Assembly (NCBI GenBank): GCA_002372375.1 | Contig: DFGJ01000031.1 | Span: 1 to 53,916, forward strand | From: Ruminococcaceae bacterium UBA3753 | Lineage (GTDB): Bacteria > Bacillota > Clostridia > Oscillospirales > Acutalibacteraceae | Length of the DNA stretch: 53,916 nucleotides | Reading direction: 5' to 3' | Part shown: positions 9,076-17,821 of the stretch, one piece after another | How positions within the stretch are numbered: the first letter of the stretch is position 1 | Layout of the letters: each line of letters opens with the position of its first letter | Notes under the pieces: model-generated | What the model was told of the DNA's origin: nothing | The model's input: only the letters and a program-made list of their open reading frames with translations | Database searches by the model: none | Position numbers and translations under genes: made by a program

Positions 9076-9711
9076 TCATATGCTTAGCTTCTTAGTCAAC
9101 GGGATAAATACCCCACCCAAAGAATTCCCAAGAACGGTCACAAACAATAAAACAAATGACCTAACAAAAATAGCAAAATCACACAGTGAAAAATAGAACA
9201 CATCTGCTATACAATGCTCGAAGCCACTTAAAATAAAAACAGGTATTCCGACCAATATACCGACCAAAGATTTTTTATTTTTGTAGATGTCAACAGCTAA
9301 ATATATTAAAATACCGCAAAAAAATGCATCTAAAAAAACTTGAGATATAGATTTATCCAACTTAGCGACACACAACAAGTTTGCCGCTTTGTTTAACGAA
9401 ACGTGAGTAAACTTCAGAAGCAGCGCACACAAAAACGTAGAAACAACATTACTAAGAAGACAAATAGGCAAAACCTTAACGCCATCTGTATTTGTACTTT
9501 CTGGCAAGTAACAGATTTTACCGGTATAAAGTGAAAAACCCTCAAGGCAAATACACAACAGTGCGATAGAAAAAAGAAAAGAGCCCACTATTTTATCGTG
9601 GCAACTCAAAAAAACGGTTCCTCCAATGGCTATAAGTATTCCCGCTATTGTACCACTAACAAATTCTTTCTTAAAAAAGCTCAACAAACAACTAACCTCA
9701 TTTATATCCAA
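9076..9711 (-). CDS. Formate/nitrite transporter (FNT) family channel
   Basis: A 211-residue integral membrane protein with about six hydrophobic segments. Family signatures are SLYTGKICY, LLSNVVSTF and, near the C-terminus, VTVLGNSLGG. FNT channels form pentamers that carry formate, nitrite, hydrosulfide or lactate. The central-gate His expected in the fifth helix has a candidate in SGFEHCIADVF. Members are usually 250-280 residues, so this one is short, mostly at the ends. Start TTG 9711 has no good ribosome-binding site but is fixed by the promoter just upstream. Formate export would suit a fermentative anaerobe; the actual substrate is unknown. Confidence 0.85.
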   Translation of the reverse strand: MDINEVSCLLSFFKKEFVSGTIAGILIAIGGTVFLSCHDKIVGSFLFSIALLCICLEGFSLYTGKICYLPESTNTDGVKVLPICLLSNVVSTFLCALLLKFTHVSLNKAANLLCVAKLDKSISQVFLDAFFCGILIYLAVDIYKNKKSLVGILVGIPVFILSGFEHCIADVFYFSLCDFAIFVRSFVLLFVTVLGNSLGGVFIPLTKKLSI

Positions 9712-9734
9712 TATCGTGACTTAGAGCTAATTTG

Positions 9735-9762
9735 ATTCTACAATTTATTTAAAAGTGGTCAA
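9735..9762 (-). promoter_or_regulatory. Sigma-A-type promoter of the FNT gene
   Basis: On the minus strand, TTGACC (9762-9757), a 16-base spacer and TAGAAT (9740-9735) lie 23 bases upstream of the TTG start. Confidence 0.6.
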
Positions 9763-10042
9763 GAAATTTTTTCAAAAACTACTATTTTAAACTTGATCGC
9801 AATATAGCCATATATGAGCCAAACTCTCGTTCTACATTTTTATTGCTTTCGTTTTAAACAAAGCACGCACTTAAAATGATCTATAGAGATTTTGAAAATT
9901 AAACTTTTCGTCTTGTCATGTCATGTACATGATCTTATGCAACGGCACACAATAGAGCACAAAACTAATACATCAAAAAGCACGTGAAAATAGATATCCG
10001 GGAGAGAAAAAACGGTGATGTGAAAATTTGATCTTAAACAAC

Positions 10043-10082
10043 CAAAAAACGGCACAAGGCTTCATAAGGTGGAGCCTGTGAA
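10043..10082 (-). terminator. Rho-independent terminator after the secreted-protein gene
   Basis: On the minus strand a stem (CACAGGCT paired with AGCCTTGTG, one bulge) is followed by GCCGTTTTTTGG. It lies 27 bases past the stop codon of the gene at 10110-11114. Confidence 0.65.
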
Positions 10083-10109
10083 CCTATATGCACCGCACCG
10101 TTTACTGCT

Positions 10110-11114
10110 TCATCCCTCGACATTATTGAGAGTACTTTCAAATTTATTAATAGCATTGTTTAACTGAGGGAAGTGTTCTGAAAGCTCTCTTAACCTTTTT
10201 AAATAAGCCCTGTCGTCACACAGAGTGTCACGCACAATTCCATTATATTCCTTGACTAAAGATTTCTTTTCCTCGTTACTTCTCGAATATCCTTTATAAA
10301 AAGGCTCAAATCTTATAGCATCTATTTCAGTATCAAGAGCCTTAAAAAGTGAATGCCTTGCATAAAAAAGGTCATCTCTTAAGCTTTCAAATTTTTCTAG
10401 GTACACCTTACCATCAGGATCAGATATCAAATCCCAAATACAGTCACCACAAATGGCGTAACAATTGTATAGACAATTATTCACTTTATTTCTGTAATCA
10501 CGAATTTTGTCCAGAAAATCATGCGCGTGGGGATCTATATATAGGGGATATAGGGGTTCATCCATAAATAAAAGATATAAAAGATAAAATAAAATACCCA
10601 AAATACCCAAAGCACAAAAGTAAACACTGATATTTGTGATATTTTCGATATTGTTTAATATAGGCTTTAACTTATCATGTACCTCGTGAACCTTTTTAAA
10701 ATATAACGAAAGATGATCAGAGGGAATGAGTTCATTCCGTACACTAATAACCTCCTCTGATTGAGGAGCAGATTCGAGCTTATGAAGCAGCTCATCACGT
10801 GACGAAATAATTGAGGTATAAGCATAATCGAATGCAGCATACAGCTCGTTAGACTTCTTTTTATATAGCGAAGTAAATGCTAAGCGAGCGGGAGAAGTAG
10901 AATTAAGTTCATCAAACACCTCTTCAATCTTTTTTTCAAGAAACGAAAGAACTGCGGAAGAAGCAGAATTGAAATCATCCAACGCTTTATTCCAATTTTC
11001 TGTAGAGTAAGCCGAAATGTCATGCCCATCAATAGCATTCGTCAAAGACGGTGTTATGGCACCTAAAAGTGATATACTGGCAATTTTCCTTAAACTTCTT
11101 TTAGTTTTAAACAT
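10110..11114 (-). CDS. Exported helical protein with one transmembrane segment, family unknown
   Basis: A 334-residue protein of unrecognised family. It has a basic N-terminus (MFKTKRSLRK), a hydrophobic core and a likely signal-peptidase site after SLTNA (about residue 27). A mainly alpha-helical region follows, then a strong hydrophobic span at about 162-183 and a Cys-rich patch (NNCLYNCYAICGDC) beyond it. A charged helical C-terminus ends the protein. The signal peptide has no lipobox. I chose ATG 11114 because GGAGG lies 7 bases before it; the frame is open 11 codons further up, without a site. It is a single-gene unit with its own promoter and terminator. It resembles in design, not in sequence, the exported proteins at 33870 and 40957. 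Confidence 0.8.
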   Translation of the reverse strand: MFKTKRSLRKIASISLLGAITPSLTNAIDGHDISAYSTENWNKALDDFNSASSAVLSFLEKKIEEVFDELNSTSPARLAFTSLYKKKSNELYAAFDYAYTSIISSRDELLHKLESAPQSEEVISVRNELIPSDHLSLYFKKVHEVHDKLKPILNNIENITNISVYFCALGILGILFYLLYLLFMDEPLYPLYIDPHAHDFLDKIRDYRNKVNNCLYNCYAICGDCIWDLISDPDGKVYLEKFESLRDDLFYARHSLFKALDTEIDAIRFEPFYKGYSRSNEEKKSLVKEYNGIVRDTLCDDRAYLKRLRELSEHFPQLNNAINKFESTLNNVEG

Positions 11115-11159
11115 AAAAACCTCCAAATTGTGAAATATTTGAACCAAGTGAATAATATA

Positions 11160-11188
11160 AGTATACCATATATAATTAACAAATACAA
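11160..11188 (-). promoter_or_regulatory. Sigma-A-type promoter of the exported-protein gene
   Basis: On the minus strand, TTGTAT (11188-11183), a 17-base spacer and TATACT (11165-11160) lie about 46 bases before the chosen ATG. Confidence 0.6.
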
Positions 11189-11485
11189 GTATATATCAAA
11201 ATTTTTCATTACAAAATTTATGTTCTTGCGCAGACTGTGCACATTATAAAGCTAAAATAAGAATATTCGTTAGAGCTATTTAAATTACTAGGCAAACCTC
11301 TGGTATTTAAATTTTTTTGTCATTTGCACTCATATATCTTGTATGTACTTGTATAAAAATATTTTTGTGATAAAATTAAGTTAGATACTTGAATTTTTGC
11401 TTAAATTTTAAAAATCTAATGATGCTATGTGTTGCCTGTTGTTTTTGGGCCGCTCCTTTTTGGTACTAGCAAAATACTGTTTTCC

Positions 11486-11514
11486 TTTAAGCAAAGGTTA
11501 AAGTGTGGTAGAAT
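11486..11514 (+). promoter_or_regulatory. Promoter of ychF
   Basis: TTTAAG (11486-11491), a 17-base spacer ending TGTGG and TAGAAT (11509-11514) lie 48 bases upstream of the GTG start. The -35 is weak and the -10 good. Confidence 0.45.
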
Positions 11515-11562
11515 GGCGTACAGGTAGCGGAAGTAGAACGAGGACTGGAGGAAAGCGGTCTG

Positions 11563-12657
11563 GTGAAAATCGGTATAGTAGGCCTCCCGAATGTTGGTAA
11601 AAGCACTCTGTTTAATACGCTCACCAATGCAAAGGTGAGTGCAGAGAATTACCCATTTTGCACAATAGAGCCAAATGTGGGAATAGTTCCGATGCCGGAT
11701 GATCGCTTGCTGCAATTAAAAAAGATATATAATCCTCAAAAATTCACACCTGCAATTGTAGAGTTCTTTGATATTGCTGGAATAGTTAAGGGCGCATCTA
11801 AAGGTGAAGGTTTGGGGAATAAATTTTTGTCGCACATTGCACAGGTAGATGCCATTTTGCATGTTGTTAGGTGTTTTGAAAGTGAGGATGTTACCCACGT
11901 TTCAGGCTCAGTTGATCCAAAAAGAGATGTAGAAATAATTAATCTTGAGCTGATACTTTCGGACCTTGAAAAAGTAGAAAAAAGAATAGAAAAAGTTAAA
12001 AAGATGATAAAAGCAGAGAAATCTTTGAGCAAAGAGTTGAAATTTTTAGAAAACTTAAAATCTGAATTGGAGGATGAAACGTGCGCAAGAAATCTGGATC
12101 TGCATGAAGAAGAGGAGAAATTTTTAAAAAGTCTTGATCTTCTTACCGCTAAGCCGGTGATTTATGCAGCTAATGTTGATGAAACAGCCTTTGAGAAAAG
12201 TGAGAAAACCAATGTGTATGTTGACCAGGTTAGAGAAATTGCCGATAAAGATGGAAGTCTAGTTTTACCAATATGTGTAAAATTTGAATCTGAAATTTCT
12301 GAGCTCGGTGAAGAAGAAAAAAAAAGTTTCTTATCTGACCTTGGGCTAAAAGACTTTGCGTTAGGCAGACTTATTAGAAAGTGTTACTCGATGTTGAATT
12401 TGATATCATTTTTTACGGCTGGCGAAAAAGAGGTAAAAGCCTGGACTATATCAAAAGGTACCAAGGCACCCCAAGCTGCCGGGAAAATACACTCTGATTT
12501 CGAGCGTGGCTTTATTAAGGCAGATGTTATCTCGTATGAAGATTTCGTAGGTTGTGGCAGTATGCCTGCAGCGAAGGAAAAAGGGCTGGTTAGGTCTGAG
12601 GGCAAGGATTATGTTATGAAAGACGGTGATGTTGTGGTTTTCAAATTTAATGTTTAA
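11563..12657 (+). CDS. ychF: Redox-regulated ATPase YchF (Obg family)
   Basis: A 364-residue P-loop NTPase of the YchF/OLA1 branch, a ribosome-associated ATPase linked to stress responses and translation. Seen: G1 GLPNVGKST (residues 6-14), switch NYPFCTIEPN, G3 DIAGIVKGASKGEGLGNKF, a helical coiled-coil insertion at about 135-200, and AANVDE where other Obg GTPases have NKxD, the change associated with ATP preference. A C-terminal TGS domain follows (TISKGTKAPQAAGKIHSDFE, ending FKFNV). Start GTG 11563 has GGAGG about 11 bases upstream. Full length. It is probably transcribed alone. Confidence 0.97.
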   Translation: MKIGIVGLPNVGKSTLFNTLTNAKVSAENYPFCTIEPNVGIVPMPDDRLLQLKKIYNPQKFTPAIVEFFDIAGIVKGASKGEGLGNKFLSHIAQVDAILHVVRCFESEDVTHVSGSVDPKRDVEIINLELILSDLEKVEKRIEKVKKMIKAEKSLSKELKFLENLKSELEDETCARNLDLHEEEEKFLKSLDLLTAKPVIYAANVDETAFEKSEKTNVYVDQVREIADKDGSLVLPICVKFESEISELGEEEKKSFLSDLGLKDFALGRLIRKCYSMLNLISFFTAGEKEVKAWTISKGTKAPQAAGKIHSDFERGFIKADVISYEDFVGCGSMPAAKEKGLVRSEGKDYVMKDGDVVVFKFNV

Positions 12658-13097
12658 AAGTGCTGCAACATAGTGTTTTTGAGGAATATGCCGCAGTGGT
12701 GTTGTAGGTAGTTGTAAAGTGTGTAAAATTTTCATACAGGCCTTTATATCTTATCCAGTTAGCGTGGTTGCTTTTGCTGTATTTATGTAGTTTTTTACTT
12801 AGTGCATTGTAACGGTAAGTTAGCATAGATATCTCTTTTATTTGGATGTAATTTCTTGTACCTATAAGCTTGTCTCGTATGAATATATATTTTTGTTAAG
12901 TTATAATATCTGATCGGGCAAAAAATGAGTAATTTGATTATAGATTGAAAATACAAGAATAAGGTAGTAGAGAACCAGGTATCTGCTACTGGCTTCACAT
13001 GAGAACGGAAGGCTTCGTTAAAATATTGTAGATTCTCAGTTCTCCAGAAGTTTAATGGTATTTTTTAAATAGAAATTAAGTTTGGTTCAAAAGTAAA
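12658..13097. other. Intergenic region between ychF and ecfT
   Basis: No gene. Around 12962-13055 there is a patch of self-complementary sequence (CCAG..CTGG, and GAGAAC with GTTCTC) upstream of ecfT. It could be a structured leader, but it matches no riboswitch class I can recognise. Confidence 0.35.
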
Positions 13098-13910
13098 ATG
13101 CTGAAGGATATCACGTTTGGTAAATATATTAGTACGGGATCTATAGTCCATAAATTGGACCCACGAACAAAAATATTCTTTTGTTTATTGTTTTCTTGTT
13201 ATATTTTTTTTATAAGTAATTTTTTTATTTCTATTCTTGTAGTATTTTTTTTATTATCTTTAATAATTTTATCGAAAATAAGGCTCATAGTTTATCTTAA
13301 AAATATTAAACCGGTTATTCCCATTTTGATTTTGACTTATATATCTAATATTTTATCTACAAGCAACAAAGATGCTTTTATTGTAGTATGGTTTTTTTAT
13401 CTATCAAAAAATACAGTCTTGAATTGTGCTGTTACCACTTTTAGGATAATTTTTCTTGTAATGATTAATTCTCTGATAAGTTTCACGACAACGCCGATAG
13501 AATTAAAAAAATCGCTGTTATTCTTAATGAGACCACTAAAAATAGTAAAGGTGCCAATTGAGGACGTAGCTTTAACGATCACATTAACATTGCGGCTTAT
13601 TCCGTCGGTTGTCGAACAAGCTAACAAAGTTATGGATGCTCAAAAAATAAGAGGAGTAAACTTTTCAAGTAAAAATATTGTAAAGCGGACAAAAAACTAT
13701 ATTTATATTATCATTCCAATACTAGTATCATTGTTGAGACAAGCAAACGACCTGGCAACGGCCATGGAATGCAGATGCTATACTGGTAAAAACAGAACAA
13801 GTTTTAGGACCTTAAAGTTTAAGAAATTGGATATAGTATTTTTGTTTGTTGTAATTTTTTTGTTTTCATCATCGATAATGCTTAATACGATATCTGGTAA
13901 AAAAATGTGA
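13098..13910 (+). CDS. ecfT: ECF transporter transmembrane component EcfT
   Basis: A 270-residue CbiQ/EcfT-family membrane protein, the scaffold that couples energising ATPases to substrate-binding S components in vitamin and metal uptake. It has four to five hydrophobic segments in the first 130 residues and one near the C-terminus. The cytoplasmic region has both coupling-helix motifs: AQKIRGVNF and AMECRCYTG, the latter with the Arg-Cys variant of the usual Ala-Arg-Gly. The Firmicute order is normally ecfA1-ecfA2-ecfT-truA. Here no ATPase gene lies within the 13 kb to the left, and truA is 7.2 kb to the right beyond inserted genes. The ATG has no ribosome-binding motif, which is unusual in this window. 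Confidence 0.9.
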   Translation: MLKDITFGKYISTGSIVHKLDPRTKIFFCLLFSCYIFFISNFFISILVVFFLLSLIILSKIRLIVYLKNIKPVIPILILTYISNILSTSNKDAFIVVWFFYLSKNTVLNCAVTTFRIIFLVMINSLISFTTTPIELKKSLLFLMRPLKIVKVPIEDVALTITLTLRLIPSVVEQANKVMDAQKIRGVNFSSKNIVKRTKNYIYIIIPILVSLLRQANDLATAMECRCYTGKNRTSFRTLKFKKLDIVFLFVVIFLFSSSIMLNTISGKKM

Positions 13911-14742
13911 AAATACAGTATGTATTTAAATTTGAAGATTTAAGAGCTATGGCTATGACACGTCTTATTGCCTGTACATTTACTTTTTTAGGTTCGAATT
14001 TTATGCTGATGTCAGACTATGTTAAAAAATAAAATGGTATAAATTTGTGAAACTGATTAAAGATTGTCAGCATGCTTGTGATAAAAGTTATTCGGACGTA
14101 ACTAATTTGACTCTCCTAAAGTATTGCGTATCGTAATTTGTTGAATGAATTTTAATGTATGTTTACGTGGAAATAATTATAATTTTATTTTAACACCGTA
14201 CATATACTAAAATGTTTTTTAAGACGAGACCTAAATCAAGTTCAGCTTAACATCAAGAAAAATTGAGTGATAGACCAGTAAAACAATGTTCAATATTCCA
14301 AGAGTAGCATTGACGGAGCAAAAAATTAAAGATTACTAGAATAGAAAGTGACTAGAATTTTAAAAAATTCATAAAAAACAACAATTTTTTTACATTTTGT
14401 AAAATAGTAAATTCTAAAACAGATAAACTTTTAATTTTAAAGAAGATAGATTTACAGAATAAAAAGTTGCTTTTTAACTATAATCTTAAGTTCTTTGAAA
14501 TTGATTTTTATCATTTTATTTGTAGAACATCCGGATGCGTTTTGCACTGCTCTTAAAATAACCAGATTGTTTCGTTTTTTAATTACACAACAAAATCATC
14601 AGGTACAGTTTTACAATACAACACTTGATCCTTGCTCATTTTATTGAAAGACCACCTTATGCAAAAAGCAGCAACAAAAGGTTTGAAAATAAGAAAACAG
14701 GAGTCAGATTCGCTGTGCTTATGAAAAATAATTACAGACGTT
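13911..14742. other. AT-rich intergenic region
   Basis: 832 bases with no gene, RNA or repeat that I can support. It marks the left boundary of the accessory genes lying between ecfT and truA. Confidence 0.5.
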
Positions 14743-16233
14743 CTACGCGCAGATGGCAATATCTCTACCATCAATTCTTTTCCTTTCCTCAAAAAGAGAA
14801 CACTCTGACTTGCTCTCTGTAAACGAGCGCACAGCGTCCGCGGAAATAAAAAGCAAAAAAGCTATACCAACGGAATTGAGGAGCAAGGGATTAGTCTGGA
14901 CAAGTAAAATAAACGCGACTGCCAAAAACAGCCAACAAGAAAAGTCATCTGTGTTATTTTTTCTGTATTTATACTTAACATAAAAAACGCTAAATATTAA
15001 AAATAGCCAACATAAAATCCCAATCACTCCTGTTTTCATTAATAATGCGAAGAAGAGCATCTCGTAAGAAAAGGGAGCTTCCTCGGAGCGCACAAAATCT
15101 TCTAGGTAACTTCCATAGCCGTAACCTAAAATGGGTCTTTTTATCCATTTCTTTAGCAAAAGCTGAATTTGCTTAATTTTTATATTGTTAGATATTATGG
15201 ATCCCTCTCGGTCGTGGTATGCATTAACATTATTTTTAAATTTTTCCCTAATCCTATTTTTAAAATCTTCATCCAATTTATTCTCACTGGCGTGATGCTG
15301 CCCATAGTCTCGTTCATAAACAAAAGAATTACCAAAATGATGTAAAACTCTACTATTAAAAATAGCGATATTGGCAACGACTACGAAAGAAAAAATCTCT
15401 ACAAAAAAAATAAAAATGCGCTTAATATTTTTTCTACTTTCCTTGTCGAGTAAATTAAACATAAAATAGCAAACTAATCCAGTTAGAGTACCAATCCAAA
15501 GTGACTTAGTCATTGTAGAAATTATGGCAAGTATGTTAACTGCTAGATAAATATGGTCAAACAACTTGAAATTTCCTAGTTGCTTTAAAGAAAAATATAT
15601 ACCGATGGGTAAAAAAATCGAAGTTGTAAAAAATATACGCGGGACACCAGCATGGCCTAACATTATTGACGGAAAAACTGAAGTTTTGCCAAGCATGGTA
15701 TTTAAAAAAAAGAAATACTTGTAAATAAAACTGGCATTAATATCTTGACCTATGTAAAGCACTACATGCAAACAGGAAATAAAGAAAACCAAGTAATAAA
15801 CATACTTAAACAAAACAGATGTATTTATCTGCTTATTTTTTATTAAGTAGAACAGCGGAAAAGAGAGCAGCATTACCAAAAGTGAGGAAAACACTTCATT
15901 TTTTGCCAAATTTAAATCTGAATGTGCAAAAAACGGTACCACCGTGGAAAAAACTGCTGTTGAAAAAACTATAATTAAAAAAGCTACATCTACAAGACAA
16001 ATTTTCGGAAAAACAGAATCTAATTTGTATCTAAACGGCAATTTACCACTCTTAAAAGTGTAAAAAGCATGACGCAAACTTAAAAAGTAGAGGCTAAAAA
16101 AAGTTCCGACGAACAAGAACTGCCTTATTGTAACACCATGGACAACCACCATCTTGCCAGAATAGCCAAAAAAGAGTTCGAATATAAATAGAAACGGAAA
16201 AACGAAGCATATTTTCTTCGAGATCTTCTTCAA
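14743..16233 (-). CDS. Wzy/O-antigen-ligase-like polysaccharide polymerase
   Basis: A 496-residue polytopic membrane protein with about eleven hydrophobic segments and one long extracytoplasmic loop (about residues 285-365). It has the architecture of O-antigen polymerases and ligases and related teichuronic or capsular polymerases. GYGYGSYLEDF after the loop matches the conserved block of the Wzy_C/RfaL group. It is the third gene of a minus-strand operon behind two glycosyltransferases. It probably polymerises or transfers their undecaprenyl-linked glycan at the outer membrane face. I chose TTG 16233 because AGGTGG lies 7 bases upstream; an earlier in-frame TTG at 16266 has no site. The last residues (RIDGRDIAICA) are polar, as usual. 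Confidence 0.8.
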   Translation of the reverse strand: MKKISKKICFVFPFLFIFELFFGYSGKMVVVHGVTIRQFLFVGTFFSLYFLSLRHAFYTFKSGKLPFRYKLDSVFPKICLVDVAFLIIVFSTAVFSTVVPFFAHSDLNLAKNEVFSSLLVMLLSFPLFYLIKNKQINTSVLFKYVYYLVFFISCLHVVLYIGQDINASFIYKYFFFLNTMLGKTSVFPSIMLGHAGVPRIFFTTSIFLPIGIYFSLKQLGNFKLFDHIYLAVNILAIISTMTKSLWIGTLTGLVCYFMFNLLDKESRKNIKRIFIFFVEIFSFVVVANIAIFNSRVLHHFGNSFVYERDYGQHHASENKLDEDFKNRIREKFKNNVNAYHDREGSIISNNIKIKQIQLLLKKWIKRPILGYGYGSYLEDFVRSEEAPFSYEMLFFALLMKTGVIGILCWLFLIFSVFYVKYKYRKNNTDDFSCWLFLAVAFILLVQTNPLLLNSVGIAFLLFISADAVRSFTESKSECSLFEERKRIDGRDIAICA

Positions 16234-16287
16234 AACATAGCCACCTAAATCAACAAAAACTGCCAATTAGTTCTTAAAAAAGATAAA

Positions 16288-17085
16288 TTATTTTTTGAGC
16301 AAGAAATCCAAAGTTCGAAACTTTATAGTCAGATTCAAGAGCCTTTTAATTATAACAAAAAAAGCGCAAAATTCATCAAAAAAATTTCCTTTACAAAATT
16401 CTCTAAAATCTCTTTTATATATCCTAAATCTTTTTAGATTTGCCTCTTTACTGACAAAAGTACTACCAGAAAAATTTTGCATCAATTTCACATTAATGAT
16501 CTCTATTTTTTTATTCAGGCGTTTCATATCTCGCAAAAAATTATGGTCGATGCAGTCTAGAAAATAATTTTCATCATATCGGTAACCTTCTTTAAAAATT
16601 TTTAAACTTATTGCCATAGCACTGTTTATGCCTGTAATATTTTTTTGGTGCAAAATTTTTATATTCTTGACTCTTTTTACAAACACGCCATTTATCTTAC
16701 TGGGTGACAGAATACCTGTACTGTCACAAATAACAGGCAAATATATATCGGCGTTGCTATTCAGAATGGCTTCTTTAAGTTTAGAAAAATAATCCGAGGA
16801 AACGAACGTGTCGTCATCAAAAAGGCAAACAAAACCATCTTTGTCCTTTAAAAGTTCCACTGCGCTATTGTAAGCTACAGCTAAACCTTTGTTGCCTTGC
16901 ATATTCAGGTAACAGTAGCCCCTCGACTGGGAGTATTCACTATTTTTATAACTAATCGTGCTATTGTCACAGATCACAATACCCAATCCTGATATTTTCT
17001 CCAAGCATTTAAGGGTAAGCGAATTTTTGCAAAACTTATTGTATATTACAACTACAACATAAAAATTTTTTTCTACAAAATTCAT
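16288..17085 (-). CDS. Family 2 glycosyltransferase, rhamnosyltransferase-like
   Basis: A 265-residue GT-A-fold enzyme. The N-terminal YVVVVIYNKF strand, ICDNST nucleotide-binding region and GNKGLAVAYN loop precede the metal-binding FDDDTFVSSDYF (about residue 100). A second acidic block ENYFLDCIDHNFLRD carries the likely catalytic base. This order is that of WbbL/RfbF-type rhamnosyltransferases, though the sugar cannot be fixed from sequence. The C-terminus has an amphipathic, basic region that may bind the membrane. It lies 28 bases after the upstream glycosyltransferase and 54 bases before the polymerase, on the same strand, so an operon is likely. Confidence 0.85.
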   Translation of the reverse strand: MNFVEKNFYVVVVIYNKFCKNSLTLKCLEKISGLGIVICDNSTISYKNSEYSQSRGYCYLNMQGNKGLAVAYNSAVELLKDKDGFVCLFDDDTFVSSDYFSKLKEAILNSNADIYLPVICDSTGILSPSKINGVFVKRVKNIKILHQKNITGINSAMAISLKIFKEGYRYDENYFLDCIDHNFLRDMKRLNKKIEIINVKLMQNFSGSTFVSKEANLKRFRIYKRDFREFCKGNFFDEFCAFFVIIKRLLNLTIKFRTLDFLLKK

Positions 17086-17113
17086 ACAAATATACCTGCA
17101 ACGAACATAGAAA

Positions 17114-17821
17114 CTAACATTGGCATCCTCTTGCCAAGAGACTTTTTATTAAATTATAACGCCACCTAAGCATTTTTAAGACACTAGAATGTTTAATACA
17201 AGTTGCGTTATTTTTGTGGCGTCTGTACTTAATTAATGGCAATTCTAAAAACTTGACTCTGGTGGTTAGTTCAGCAACTAAACCAATCCATTGGTCATGC
17301 ATAGGGATCTTATCAGGAAATGGCAAGATCTCATCTTTTAACTTACTACTAAAAGCCATGCAACATCCGATGTACGAATTTTTTATGATATTTTTCAGTT
17401 TTCCAACGCGTGAACCATTTTTTTTAAAAAAAGACTCACAAAAAACATTCAATTCTTCATCTACAACTAAGGCATCATGAATAACTAAGCCAATTTTTGG
17501 ATCTCTATTAAATTCATTCAAAACTATTTCTACTTTTCTGCCATTCCAAACATCATCTTGGTCACACAAGAAAATCACATCGCCACAACATTTATTTATA
17601 GCATTTTCAAAATTTTTCACTATACCAGAATTCGGACCAGAAAATATTTTAAATCTGCCGCTTGTATGTTTATAATTATTCAAAACATCCAGAGTGCCAT
17701 CATCACTTTTATCTAATGATACTACTATTTCATCCACTGGAACAGTCTGCCCCAGAATAGAATTCAACTGTTCTTCTATATACTTCCTACCCTTAAAGGC
17801 AGCCAATGCTACAGAAACCAC
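17114..17821 (-). CDS. Family 2 glycosyltransferase, DQDDVW type
   Basis: A 235-residue GT-A glycosyltransferase, first gene of the polysaccharide operon. Motifs: VSVALAAFKGRKYIEEQLNS at the N-terminus, DEIVVSLDKSDDGT for nucleotide-sugar binding, then FLCDQDDVW (the DXD metal motif) at about 91-99 and PMHDQWIG near residue 180. The DQDDVW form is typical of transferases adding rhamnose or related sugars to cell-surface glycans. Start GTG 17821 has GGAG 9 bases upstream. The end is compact compared with longer relatives. No flippase, initiating transferase or dTDP-sugar genes are nearby, so the pathway must be completed elsewhere or be residual. Confidence 0.87.
   Translation of the reverse strand: MVSVALAAFKGRKYIEEQLNSILGQTVPVDEIVVSLDKSDDGTLDVLNNYKHTSGRFKIFSGPNSGIVKNFENAINKCCGDVIFLCDQDDVWNGRKVEIVLNEFNRDPKIGLVIHDALVVDEELNVFCESFFKKNGSRVGKLKNIIKNSYIGCCMAFSSKLKDEILPFPDKIPMHDQWIGLVAELTTRVKFLELPLIKYRRHKNNATCIKHSSVLKMLRWRYNLIKSLLARGCQC

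Noticed and set aside
12962..13055. Self-complementary leader before ecfT, as a possible vitamin riboswitch
   Set aside because: None of the conserved core motifs of TPP, FMN, cobalamin or other known riboswitches could be placed. Left only as a note on the intergenic region.
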